Assembly: GCF_003688995.1 (NCBI RefSeq)
Contig: NZ_PENI01000018.1
Location: 62,001 to 126,000, forward strand
Length of the DNA: 64,000 nucleotides
From: Streptomyces shenzhenensis
Lineage (GTDB): Bacteria; Actinomycetota; Actinomycetes; Streptomycetales; Streptomycetaceae
Reading direction: 5' to 3'
Positions 26,114 through 33,826 of the stretch are shown here, piece by piece; positions within the stretch are counted from its first letter, which is position 1, and the number at the start of each line of letters is the position of its first letter. Position numbers and translations under genes: made by a program. Under the pieces are notes generated by a model. That model saw nothing but the letters and a program-made list of their open reading frames with translations. It had not been told where the DNA came from and did not search any database.

Positions 26114-27003
26114 ACCACGAACTCGGCGCCGTCCGGCAGGACTTCCACCCGCTGGGCCGCCACCCGGGCACGGGCCGGTGACGCGGGGTCGAGCAGCGGG
26201 TTGGTGTCGTCCATGCGGATATAGACGCGGCGGCGGCCGGGGTGACGGGCCAGCGCGGCGAGGCTGCCCTGCGGGCCCGAGACCGGCAGGTGCGGCCCGG
26301 TGGCCGCCCGCCCGGCGCCGCCGCGCACCGCCGCACCCGTCTCGGCGGGATCGAAGACGGTGCCGTCCAGCAGCACGCAGTCGGCCGCGGCGCACAGGTC
26401 GTCCAGCGCGGAACTCCAGGCGCCCACGCTGGGCGCGTACAGCAGGACGCCGCCGGTGGCCAGGTCCTCGACGCGGTAGGCCGTCACCCACGGGGCGCCC
26501 GGCGCCGCCGCCCGCGCCGGTACGTACGCCGGGGCCTGCGCGCCCACCGGGTGGGCCGTGACGACCAGGCCGCCGGCCAGCACGAAGCCGCCGTCGGCGA
26601 GGCTGTCGGCCCACTCCCAGGAGGCGTAGCGGTCGAGCCCGGCGCGCAGCGGTGTGAGGACGGCGCGGACGGGCGGGGCCGCGTACACCTTGAGGCCGGG
26701 GGTCCCGCGGAGCATGGTCAGCCCGCCGGCGTGCTCGGCCTCGGCGTCCGTCAGGAGCACGCCGCGCAGCGGGGTGTCGCGCGGGCCGGCGCCCGGCCAG
26801 AGCGCGGGGGTGGCGGTGAGCTGGGTGCGCAGGTCGGGTGAGGCGTTCAGCAGCCACCAGTCGCGCCCGTTGCCGGTGAGGGCCGCGCACTCCTGGGTGC
26901 GCGGGGGCAGCTTGCCGTCCCGGGCGGCCGCGCACAGCGGACAGGCGCAGTTCCACCGCGGGAAGCCGCCGTCCGCGGCGGTGCCCAGCAGCACGACCCG
27001 CAC
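26110..27003 (-). CDS. PqqB-like metallo-hydrolase (orphan)
   Basis: 297-residue metallo-beta-lactamase-fold protein matching PqqB, which hydroxylates the PqqA-derived Glu-Tyr precursor in PQQ biosynthesis. Family features: MRVVLLGTAADGGFPRWNC, the structural zinc cluster C-x-C-x2-C (Cys19, 21, 24), LLNASPDLRTQL, the active-site stretch LLTDAEAEHAGGL, and a late IRMDDTNPLLD block. GTG 27003 follows GAGAGGGGG. No pqqA, pqqC, pqqD or pqqE lies nearby, so it may act on another substrate or be paired with genes elsewhere. Confidence 0.85.
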   Translation of the reverse strand: MRVVLLGTAADGGFPRWNCACPLCAAARDGKLPPRTQECAALTGNGRDWWLLNASPDLRTQLTATPALWPGAGPRDTPLRGVLLTDAEAEHAGGLTMLRGTPGLKVYAAPPVRAVLTPLRAGLDRYASWEWADSLADGGFVLAGGLVVTAHPVGAQAPAYVPARAAAPGAPWVTAYRVEDLATGGVLLYAPSVGAWSSALDDLCAAADCVLLDGTVFDPAETGAAVRGGAGRAATGPHLPVSGPQGSLAALARHPGRRRVYIRMDDTNPLLDPASPARARVAAQRVEVLPDGAEFVV

Positions 27004-27377
27004 GGCCGTCCCCCTCTCGCTCGCCCGGCCCTTCGCTGGGACCTTCCCGCCGGAACCGGGTGGAGCACCCCCTCGCGGGAAGCAGTTCCGGCCGACCTCG
27101 CTGCGGCGCCGGGCGGCTGCGGGCCCCCGCGGCGCGGACGGCGCACGCCGCGGAACACGGACGACGGGCGGGACCGCCGCCGCTCGTCCTCGTCCGGGCC
27201 CGCCCGGCATCGCACGTCCACCGTAGCCCCGTCCCACAGCGCCGATGGGGTGAGGGTGGTGCAACCGGGGGTGGTGCGGGGGCAGTTCACGCGGGCGCGT
27301 CGTCTCGCCCGCCGCGAACCGGTCACCGGTGTTCCGGGACCGTTGGGCCAACGGGCGGCGGGGCCGTCCGACCCGGG
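27004..27377. other. Gene-free stretch with a perfect short palindrome
   Basis: No gene seen between the threonine dehydratase and pqqB-like genes. CCGTTGGGCCAACGG at 27340-27354 is symmetric around one base and could be an operator. ACCGGTCACCGGT repeats nearby (27319-27331). No assignable regulator. Confidence 0.3.
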
Positions 27378-28346
27378 TCAGCCGTCGAGGAGTTCCGCGA
27401 ACCGCCGGACGTCGATGTTGCCGCCGGAGACGACGACGCCGATCCGGCGGGGAAGCGGGTCGATCCGGTGCGCCAGCAGCGCGGCCAGGGCGCTCGCGCC
27501 GCTCGGTTCGACCACGGTCCTCATCCGCTCGAAGGCGAACCGCATCGCCTCCCGGATCTGGTCGTCGCTCACCAGGACGATGCCGTCCAGCAGGCGCCGG
27601 TTGACGGAGAAGGTGAGTTCCCCGGGGATCTCCGCGGCCTGGCCGTCGGCGATGGTGCGGGGCACCGGGACGGCGATGCGCCGGCCGGCCTCCAGGGACC
27701 GCTTGGTGTCGTCGCCGGCCTCCGGCTCCACCCCGACGACCCGGATCCCGGGGAGCAGCCCGGTGGCCGCGACCGCGCTGCCCGCGATCAGGCCGCCGCC
27801 CCCGACCGGCACCACCAGGGCATCCAGCTCCCCCACGTCCTCGATGAGTTCGAGGGCCGCCGTGCCCTGCCCCGCGATGATGTGCGGATGCTCGTACGGT
27901 GGCACGAGCGCCAGTCCGCGCTCTGCGGCCAGCGCCTGTCCGATCGCCACCCGGTCTTCGGCGTAGCGGTCGTAGGTGACGATCTCGGCGCCGTAGCCCG
28001 CGGTCGCCTCGCGCTTCGCGCGCGGGGCGTCCTCGGGCATCACGATCACCGCGGTGGTGCCCAGCTCCCGGGCGGCCAGCGCGACGGCCTGTGCGTGGTT
28101 GCCGGAGGAGTAGGCGGCGACGCCGCTGGCGAGCTGGTCCGCGGGCAGCCGGGAGACGGCGTTGTAGGCGCCGCGGAACTTGAAGGCGCCGACGCGCTGG
28201 TAGTTCTCGCACTTCACCCGCACCTCGGCGCCGACGAGCCGGTCCAGGGTGCGTGAGCGCAGTACGGGGGTGCGGTGGGCCACGCCGGCGATCCGCGCCG
28301 CGGCGTCCCGGACGTCCTGGAGGGTGACGGGCAGTTGGTCGGGCAT
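27378..28346 (-). CDS. Threonine/serine dehydratase, catabolic type
   Basis: 322-residue PLP-dependent ammonia-lyase that converts threonine to 2-oxobutyrate (or serine to pyruvate). The PLP lysine is Lys56 in GAFKFRGA; the substrate loop is SSGNHAQAVALAA and the phosphate-binding glycine loop is VPVGGGGLIAG. The protein ends after the catalytic domain, without the ACT regulatory domain of biosynthetic IlvA, so it should be of the catabolic or serine-racemase-like type. It follows the Lrp gene on the same strand and faces away from azlCD, suggesting control by that Lrp. Confidence 0.92.
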   Translation of the reverse strand: MPDQLPVTLQDVRDAAARIAGVAHRTPVLRSRTLDRLVGAEVRVKCENYQRVGAFKFRGAYNAVSRLPADQLASGVAAYSSGNHAQAVALAARELGTTAVIVMPEDAPRAKREATAGYGAEIVTYDRYAEDRVAIGQALAAERGLALVPPYEHPHIIAGQGTAALELIEDVGELDALVVPVGGGGLIAGSAVAATGLLPGIRVVGVEPEAGDDTKRSLEAGRRIAVPVPRTIADGQAAEIPGELTFSVNRRLLDGIVLVSDDQIREAMRFAFERMRTVVEPSGASALAALLAHRIDPLPRRIGVVVSGGNIDVRRFAELLDG

Positions 28347-28380
28347 CTGCGTACTCCGATCCGTGCGGCAAGGCGCAGAC

Positions 28381-28425
28381 AGGGCCTAGGGAGGCCTAGG
28401 GAGGCCTAGGGAGGCCTAGGGAGCC
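28381..28425. repeat. 10-bp tandem repeat at the lrp stop codon
   Basis: Four direct copies of the decamer RRGGCCTAGG, starting at 28381, 28391, 28401 and 28411, plus a partial fifth. CCTAGG is itself palindromic. The unit includes the TAG stop of the lrp-like gene, so slippage would not change the protein. Confidence 0.8.
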
Positions 28426-28853
28426 TTGACGGTCTTCATCGTGAAGTGCGAGACGACGTTCTTGATCCGCGGGATGGTCATCACGTGGTGGCTGAGGAAG
28501 GTCTCGTAGCCGGCGAGGTCGGCCACGGCGACGCGCACGAAGTAGTCGGGGCTGCCGAACAGCCGGCGCAGCTCGACGACCTCGTCGGCCCGGGCCATCG
28601 TCTCCTCGAAGCGCCGCACGGTCTCCGCGTCCTGCGTTTCGAGGCTGAGGTCGATGAGGACCTCGAAGGAGCGGCCGACCGCGGCCGGGTCGACGACCGC
28701 CCGGTAGCCGCGGATCACGCCGTCGGCCTCCAGCCGCTGGACGCGCCGCAGGCACGGTCCCGTGGTGAGTCCGACGCGCTGCGCCAGCTCCACGTTGGTC
28801 AGCCGCCCGTCACGCTCCAGCTCGGCGATGATTGCCCGATCGATCCCGTCCAC
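28416..28853 (-). CDS. Lrp/AsnC family regulator
   Basis: 145-residue feast/famine regulator. N-terminal helix-turn-helix: GIDRAIIAELERDGRLTNVE then LAQRVGLTTGPCLRRVQRLE; C-terminal RAM ligand domain (FEVLIDLSLETQD, FGSPDYFVRVAVADLAGYE). Such proteins form octamers that bind amino acids. GTG 28853 is chosen because the family N terminus starts there; GTG 28868 is possible but falls inside the operator-like repeat. Divergent from azlC and upstream of threonine dehydratase, it likely controls branched-chain amino acid export and threonine breakdown. Confidence 0.9.
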   Translation of the reverse strand: MDGIDRAIIAELERDGRLTNVELAQRVGLTTGPCLRRVQRLEADGVIRGYRAVVDPAAVGRSFEVLIDLSLETQDAETVRRFEETMARADEVVELRRLFGSPDYFVRVAVADLAGYETFLSHHVMTIPRIKNVVSHFTMKTVKAP

Positions 28854-28857
28854 GAAA

Positions 28858-28894
28858 GAATATTGCACCAGAGAACCCCACCCGAGCAATATTC
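28858..28894. promoter_or_regulatory. Perfect inverted repeat between lrp and azlC
   Basis: GAATATTGC (28858-28866) and GCAATATTC (28886-28894) are exact reverse complements spaced 28 bp centre to centre, nearly three helical turns. They are strikingly AT-rich for this genome and sit in the 103-bp divergent promoter region, as expected for an Lrp operator controlling both directions. Confidence 0.65.
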
Positions 28895-28956
28895 GCAATC
28901 ACGTGGGGCGGCTTCTGCGGGACGATGAAGGGGTGCGACAAGACGCCCCCACCCTC

Positions 28957-29700
28957 ATGACGGCACCGGCGGTCCCGGCGACCCGGCGGCAGCGGACGGC
29001 CGCCGGGATACGCGACTCCTTCTCGGCCGGCCTCGGGATCTTCCCGCTGGGCATCGCGCTCGGTCTGCTGGTCCTGCAGGCCGGGCTGCCCTGGTGGTTC
29101 ACCCCCGCGCTGTCCGTGTCCGCGTTCGCCGGCTCCCTGGAACTCCTGCTGGTCGGCATGACGGCCGCCGTCACCCCGCTCGCGGCCGTCGCCCTGACCG
29201 TCCTCGTGGTCAACTTCCGCCATGTCTTCTACGCGTTCTCGTTCCCGCTGCACCTGGTCCGGCACCCGGTGGCCAAGGCGTACGCGGTCTACGCGATGAT
29301 CGACGAGGCGTACGCCGTGAACGCGTCGCTGCCCGCGGCCCAGCGGTCCGCGCCCCGGCTCCTCGCGATGCAGATCGCCTGCGAGGTGTACTGGGTCGGC
29401 GGCGGTCTGGTGGGCGTCGCCCTCGGCGCGGCGCTGCCGGCGCCCGTCAAGGGCCTGGAGTTCGCCCTGTGCGCCCTGTTCACCGTGCTCACCCTGGACG
29501 CGTTCCGCTCCCGCCGGGAGATCCCCTCGGTGCTGCTCGCCGGGGCGAGCGTCACGGTGGCGCTCGTACTGACCCCGGGCGTCGCCCTGTTCACCGCGCT
29601 GCTGATGTTCGTCGGACTGCTGCTCGCCCGGCACGCACGGGCCGCCCGCCGCCCGGCCGAGGACGCCCGCCGCCCGGCCAAGGAGACCGCCGATGCCTAG
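28957..29700 (+). CDS. azlC: AzlC family branched-chain amino acid exporter subunit
   Basis: 247-residue membrane protein, the large subunit of the AzlCD exporter for branched-chain amino acids (and analogues such as azaleucine). Signature segments: AGIRDSFSAGLGIFPLGIAL, GSLELLLVGM, VVNFRHVFYAFSFPLHL and QIACEVYWVGGGLVG, with about five helices. It overlaps azlD by 8 bp, so both subunits are made together. ATG 28957 and GTG 28933 are both possible; neither has a clear ribosome-binding site. Divergent from an Lrp-type regulator. Confidence 0.92.
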   Translation: MTAPAVPATRRQRTAAGIRDSFSAGLGIFPLGIALGLLVLQAGLPWWFTPALSVSAFAGSLELLLVGMTAAVTPLAAVALTVLVVNFRHVFYAFSFPLHLVRHPVAKAYAVYAMIDEAYAVNASLPAAQRSAPRLLAMQIACEVYWVGGGLVGVALGAALPAPVKGLEFALCALFTVLTLDAFRSRREIPSVLLAGASVTVALVLTPGVALFTALLMFVGLLLARHARAARRPAEDARRPAKETADA

Positions 29701-30019
29701 CACCCCCTACCTCGTCGCCGTGCTGGCCGTCGTCTTCTCCCTCACACTCGCGCTGCGCGCCGTGCCGTTCGCGGTGCTGGGCCGGCTGCGCGGCTCGGCG
29801 ATCGTGCGGCGGCTGTCGGTGTGGATGCCGGTGGGCATCCTCGCGATCCTCGCCGTGACCGCCCTGCACACGACGGTCACCGCCGAGCCGGGGGCCCTGG
29901 GGTACGCGCTGCTCGCCGTGGCGGTCACCATAGGGGTTCATCTGCTGTCCGGCCGGCGCACCATCCTGAGCGTGGGGCTCGGCACCGCCGTCTATGTGGT
30001 CCTGCTCAACGCCCTGTGA
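29693..30019 (+). CDS. azlD: AzlD family exporter subunit
   Basis: 108-residue membrane protein with four helices, the small partner of AzlC in branched-chain amino acid export. Typical features are a first helix LVAVLAVVFSLTLALRAVPF, the central basic loop GRLRGSAIVRRLSVWMPVGIL, and a final helix GLGTAVYVVLLNAL. The ATG at 29693 lies inside the end of azlC, giving translational coupling. Confidence 0.93.
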   Translation: MPSTPYLVAVLAVVFSLTLALRAVPFAVLGRLRGSAIVRRLSVWMPVGILAILAVTALHTTVTAEPGALGYALLAVAVTIGVHLLSGRRTILSVGLGTAVYVVLLNAL

Positions 30020-30041
30020 GCGGCCCGAGAAGAGGAGTCCG

Positions 30042-30446
30042 TTGAACACCGGCAGCTACTACGAGCGCATCGACGAGCACCGTTTCAAGCCCACCCCGCA
30101 CGCGAGCGGCGCCTGGAGCCCGGACGAGCAGCACTTCAGCCCGCTCGGCGGGCTCGTCGTGCACGCCGTCGACGGGTTTCTGGCGGAACGCCCGGACACC
30201 GGTCTGGTGCCGGCCCGGATCAGCTACGACATCCTCGGGCGCCCGGCGCTCGACGAGTGCGAGATCCGCGTGGAGACCGTGCGCCCCGGCCGCACGATCG
30301 AACTGCTCGAAGCCGTCGTCCTGATCGCGGGCCGCCCGGTGGTCCGGGGCCGCTTCTGGCTGCTGGCCGGCCTGGACACCACGGCTGTCGCCGGTGGCGC
30401 CGGCGCCCGGCTCCCCCGCCGGAGGGGCTCGACCGGTGGGCGATGA
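30042..30446 (+). CDS. Acyl-CoA thioesterase-like protein, N-terminal half (frameshifted)
   Basis: 134 residues from TTG 30042, after GAGGAG. It corresponds to the first hotdog domain of a TesB-like double-hotdog thioesterase (TGSYYERIDEHRFKPTPHAS, FSPLGGLVVHAVDGFL, ARISYDILGRPALDE, GRTIELLEAVV). In one-piece relatives the protein runs on through a Pro/Glu linker into a second hotdog. Here the frame is lost at a run of five C (30413-30417) and stops at 30446. The stop overlaps an ATG that opens the second half (ATGA), so both halves could still be made by coupled translation. Confidence 0.7.
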   Translation: MNTGSYYERIDEHRFKPTPHASGAWSPDEQHFSPLGGLVVHAVDGFLAERPDTGLVPARISYDILGRPALDECEIRVETVRPGRTIELLEAVVLIAGRPVVRGRFWLLAGLDTTAVAGGAGARLPRRRGSTGGR

Positions 30447-30838
30447 GCGACCTGTGGCCCGGCGGCTACATCGCCTCCCTGGACGTCCGCACCGTCGCCC
30501 CGCCCGAGCCAGGCCGCACGACCGCCTGGGTCACCACGGACCTCGACCTGGTGGCCGGCGAGCCCGCCGGTCCGCTCGCCCGCTACGTCACCCTCGTCGA
30601 CACGGCCAACGGCATCGCCGTACGCCAGTCCCCCACGGCCTGGATGTTCCCCAACGTGGACCTGACCATCCATCTGCACCGCCGGCCCGCGGGCCGCTGG
30701 GCCGGCCTGGACACGACCGTCGTCTTCGGTCCCACCGGGCAGGGGCTGACCAGCACCGTCCTGCACGACGCCGACGGGCCGGTCGGCCACGCCCAGCAGA
30801 TCCTCACCGTACGGCCGCTGACGGACGGCGGGGCCTGA
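30443..30838 (+). CDS. Acyl-CoA thioesterase-like protein, C-terminal half
   Basis: 131 residues from ATG 30443, immediately overlapping the stop of the first half. It is a complete second hotdog domain: WPGGYIASLDVRTV, GRTTAWVTTDLDLV, YVTLVDTANGIAVRQ, WMFPNVDLTIHLHR and TVVFGPTGQGLTSTVLHD. In unbroken homologues this follows directly from the first domain. The reading frame also extends upstream of 30443 without an initiation site, as expected after a one-base deletion. Either a pseudogene or a true two-piece thioesterase; a sequencing error in the C tract would also explain it. Confidence 0.7.
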   Translation: MSDLWPGGYIASLDVRTVAPPEPGRTTAWVTTDLDLVAGEPAGPLARYVTLVDTANGIAVRQSPTAWMFPNVDLTIHLHRRPAGRWAGLDTTVVFGPTGQGLTSTVLHDADGPVGHAQQILTVRPLTDGGA

Positions 30839-30948
30839 CCCGGGACGGCCGCCGGGCCGCGTGGAAAGGGCCGTTCGGCTCTGGACCGGATCCGCGCACG
30901 CGCGCAGCCTGAAGGGAAGAGGGGGGTCGCCCACGGGAGGTGGACACG

Positions 30949-31206
30949 GTGGAAGCCAAGCAGTGGACCGTGCAGATCTACATCACCGAGGAGGGTGACG
31001 ACACGCACGCGCGTGCCGTGCTGACCACCCGCGACACGTCCCGGCTCACCGGCCGTGGCCTCGCCCGGCGCAATCCGGTCGACCGGCCGATCCCGGAGGT
31101 CGGCGACGAACTGGCCGCCAGCCGCGCCCTGGAGGACCTCGCCGTACGGCTGCACGACGTGGCCGCCGACGACATCGTGCAGCTGGCCGGCCCCGTCCAC
31201 CGGTGA
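30949..31206 (+). CDS. DUF1876 domain protein
   Basis: 85-residue small acidic protein matching the actinobacterial DUF1876 family. Recognisable blocks: KQWTVQIYITEEGDDTHARA, VLTTRDTSRLTGRGLARRNP and VGDELAASRALEDLAVRLHD. GTG 30949 is chosen because GGGAGG (30935-30940) is at good spacing; GTG 30940 overlaps that site. Such genes often lie beside universal stress and dormancy genes in actinobacteria, and here it borders the stress island that starts with the GH65 gene. Confidence 0.85.
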   Translation: MEAKQWTVQIYITEEGDDTHARAVLTTRDTSRLTGRGLARRNPVDRPIPEVGDELAASRALEDLAVRLHDVAADDIVQLAGPVHR

Positions 31207-31307
31207 CGACGGCGGCGCGTGCCGAGGCGCCCGGCACGCAACCGGCGGACGGCGTTGCGCCCGGCGGTCCATGGCCGGCGGACAGCGGTCCATGGCCGGC
31301 GCACGGG

Positions 31308-33731
31308 TCAGTCCGCCAGCACCAGGAGGAACGTCTCCCCGGGCCGGACGCCGACCGTGCGGTCGGGCAGCCGCAGGTCGACCGGGGCGAGGTCGGACGG
31401 CGGGACGGCGACCTCCAGCTTCCCGCACTCCAGCCGCAGCCGGATGCCCCAGTGTCCCCGGTAACGGAGCGAGAACCCGTACGACGACAGCTGCGGCAGC
31501 GGCACCGGATCGAGCCACAGCGCCTCCTGCCGGGTCTCCAGTCCGGTCAGTCCGCGCTGGACGAGGTCCAGGGTGCCGGCCATGGCACCCAAGTGGATGC
31601 CCTCGCCGGTAGTACCGCCCTGGAGGTCGGCGATGTCGCCGCGGAGTGCCTCCTGGCAGAACATCCAGGCGTCCGCGCGCCGGTCCCTGGCCAGGATCCA
31701 GCCGTGCACCAGTCCGCTGAGGGTGGATCCGTGACTGGTGCGGCGCAGGTAGTACTCCACGGTGCGCCGCCAGGTCTCCTCGTCGAGCCGATGGCCCAAC
31801 CGTTCGAAGAGGGAGCGCAGTTCGGCGGGTGAGAAGAGGTAGCCGAGCATCAGCACGTCGGCCTGTTTGGACGCCTTGTAACGGTTGACGGTGTCGCCCT
31901 CGGCCTCCAGGATCCGGTCCAGGCGCCGGATGTCCTCGTAGCGCTTGCGGTAGTGGTCCCAGTCCAGTTCGGCGAGTTCGCCGTAGCCCTCGAACTGGCT
32001 GATGACGCCGTCGTGGAAGGGCACATGGAGGGTGCGGGACACCTCCTCCCAGCGTTCGGGCTCGTCGTCGGCGAGGCCGATGTGCTCAGCGAGTTCGCGG
32101 CGCCGCGGCTCGGGCAGGGTGCGCAGCAGATCCAGGGCGCGGGCCAGCACCCAGGCGGCCGTCACATTGGTGTAGGCGTTGTCGTCCAGGCCCGGCCGCG
32201 GCGCGTCGGGATAGGCGTCGTGGTACTCGTCGGGGCCGACCACACCGAGGATGCGGTGCCCGCCCCGGTGTGCGTCGTGGCGGGCCGAGTCCGCCCAGAA
32301 GCGGGCGATCTGCAGCAGAATCTCGGCGCCCTCGGTGTGCAGGAACTCCGTGTCGCCGGTCGCCTCGCCGTACTGCCACACGTTGTACGCGATCGCCGAA
32401 CCGACGTGCCGCTGAAGGTGGGAGTGGTCGGGCAGCCAGTGCCCGGAGCGCGGGTTGAGATGCAGCCGCTGGGTCTCCTCACGGCCGTCGCTGCCGCTCT
32501 GCCACGGGAACAGCGCGCCCCGCCGGCCGAGCGCTCGGGCCGCCGCGCGGGCCTGCCCGAGGCGCCGGTGGCGGTAGCGGAGCAGGGCGCGGGAGACCTC
32601 CGGGAAGTGCAGGTTGAGGTAGGGCAGGACGAACAGCTCGTCCCAGAAGACATGGCCGCGGTACGCCTCGCCGTGCAGCCCGCGGGCGGGCACGCCCACG
32701 TCGAGGTCGGCCGTGTGCGGGGAGAGGGTCTGGAGCACGTGGAAGAGGTGCAGCCGCAGGATGTGGCCCGCCCGGCCGGGGACGTCGAGGCCGGTGCGGG
32801 TCCACAGCTGGTCCCAGGCCGTGCGGTGCCCGGCGAGCAGCTCGTCGAAGCCGGCTGCGGCGCCGACCCGGTCGGTGGCGGCGCGCAGCGGGTCGCCGAT
32901 CGCGAGGTCGTGGGAGGTGTGCAGGGCGACGGTCTTGTCGACGCGGACGGTACGGCCGGGGGTGAGGCTCAGCCGGAGCCGCTGCACGACCCGCGGGGGT
33001 TCGTGCGCGACGGTCACCGGCACGTCCGTGGTCAGGCGCGCGGCCAGGCCGATCCGGATGTCCGAGGTGCGGGTGCGGCAGCGCAGCCAGACCGTGTCGG
33101 GGGCGGCGGCACCGGTGAGCACATGGGTGAGGTGGCGGCCGTCCAGATCGCGGTAGCGGGCCACGCCGCTGTTGCTGACCCCGCCGTCGAGGGCGGCCTC
33201 CACGTCGAGTTCGCCGGCGAAGCCCTCGGCGGTGAACTCGGTGCGCAGCGCGGCCAGATGGGGGTCCGCCATGTGGACGAGGCGCACCTGCCGCACGAAC
33301 AGCACCTGCCCGTCGCCGAGCCCGTAGCGGGTGTGCCGCTCCAGCAGGCCGGAGTCGAGGTGCAGGACCTTGCGGTGGTCGAGCACGGTCGCGGTGTCGG
33401 GGGTGAGCCAGTCGTGCCCGGCGGGGCGGAAGCGCAGCGGCAGCCAGTTCGGCAGATTGACCATGTCCTCGTTCTCGAGGCTCGCGGGTTTCTCGGCGTT
33501 CTTGGCGTTCGCGGCGTTCTCGGCGGTCCGGACCTGCTGTCCCGCCACCTCGGAGGTGAGCCGGTCGTAGCAGCCCGCCACGTACGTGCCGGGGTAGTGC
33601 ACGTCGTCCGCGACGCACTCGGGGAGCGCCCCGCGGGTCGCGAAGTAGCCGTTGCCCAGCGTGCACAGCGACTCCCTGAGACGTTCGTCCGCGGGTTCGT
33701 AGCCGTCGTACTCCCAGGTCCAGCCGGTCAC
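31308..33731 (-). CDS. GH65 disaccharide phosphorylase or hydrolase
   Basis: 807-residue glycoside hydrolase family 65 protein. Members phosphorolyse (or hydrolyse) alpha-linked disaccharides such as trehalose, maltose or kojibiose; which one cannot be read from sequence alone. N-terminal beta-sandwich (LGNGYFATRG, VNLPNWLPLRF), then an (alpha/alpha)6 barrel with GEAYRGHVFWDELFVLPYLN, FPWQSGSDGREETQ, the catalytic acid Glu near residue 500 in VVGPDEYHDAYPD, KQADVLMLGYLF and RTSHGSTLSG, followed by GTTGEGIHLGAMAG, a loop used by phosphorylases to bind phosphate. GTG 33731 follows GAAGGGG. A 9-bp repeat encodes a small Ala/Asn/Lys insertion near residue 75. Confidence 0.9.
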   Translation of the reverse strand: MTGWTWEYDGYEPADERLRESLCTLGNGYFATRGALPECVADDVHYPGTYVAGCYDRLTSEVAGQQVRTAENAANAKNAEKPASLENEDMVNLPNWLPLRFRPAGHDWLTPDTATVLDHRKVLHLDSGLLERHTRYGLGDGQVLFVRQVRLVHMADPHLAALRTEFTAEGFAGELDVEAALDGGVSNSGVARYRDLDGRHLTHVLTGAAAPDTVWLRCRTRTSDIRIGLAARLTTDVPVTVAHEPPRVVQRLRLSLTPGRTVRVDKTVALHTSHDLAIGDPLRAATDRVGAAAGFDELLAGHRTAWDQLWTRTGLDVPGRAGHILRLHLFHVLQTLSPHTADLDVGVPARGLHGEAYRGHVFWDELFVLPYLNLHFPEVSRALLRYRHRRLGQARAAARALGRRGALFPWQSGSDGREETQRLHLNPRSGHWLPDHSHLQRHVGSAIAYNVWQYGEATGDTEFLHTEGAEILLQIARFWADSARHDAHRGGHRILGVVGPDEYHDAYPDAPRPGLDDNAYTNVTAAWVLARALDLLRTLPEPRRRELAEHIGLADDEPERWEEVSRTLHVPFHDGVISQFEGYGELAELDWDHYRKRYEDIRRLDRILEAEGDTVNRYKASKQADVLMLGYLFSPAELRSLFERLGHRLDEETWRRTVEYYLRRTSHGSTLSGLVHGWILARDRRADAWMFCQEALRGDIADLQGGTTGEGIHLGAMAGTLDLVQRGLTGLETRQEALWLDPVPLPQLSSYGFSLRYRGHWGIRLRLECGKLEVAVPPSDLAPVDLRLPDRTVGVRPGETFLLVLAD
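33490..33525 (-). repeat. 9-bp tandem repeat inside the GH65 gene
   Basis: Four 9-bp units (plus strand TTCTCGGCG, TTCTTGGCG, TTCGCGGCG, TTCTCGGCG) encode AEN-AAN-AKN-AEK on the minus strand. They form a low-complexity insertion just before the conserved ENEDMVNLPNW block and probably arose by slippage. Confidence 0.8.
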
Positions 33732-33826
33732 TGCGGCACCCCTTCGTCCTGTCCTCCTCCTCACCCCACTGTCCGAGCTGCGGGCACGGTCCGCCACCGG
33801 CGCGGTCGGACGGAGCGGGCGGCGGG

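Noticed and set aside
30413..30446. Programmed -1 frameshift in the thioesterase gene
   Set aside because: The C5 run could slip, but no classical X-XXY-YYZ heptamer or clear downstream pseudoknot is visible; a deletion or base-call error is simpler.
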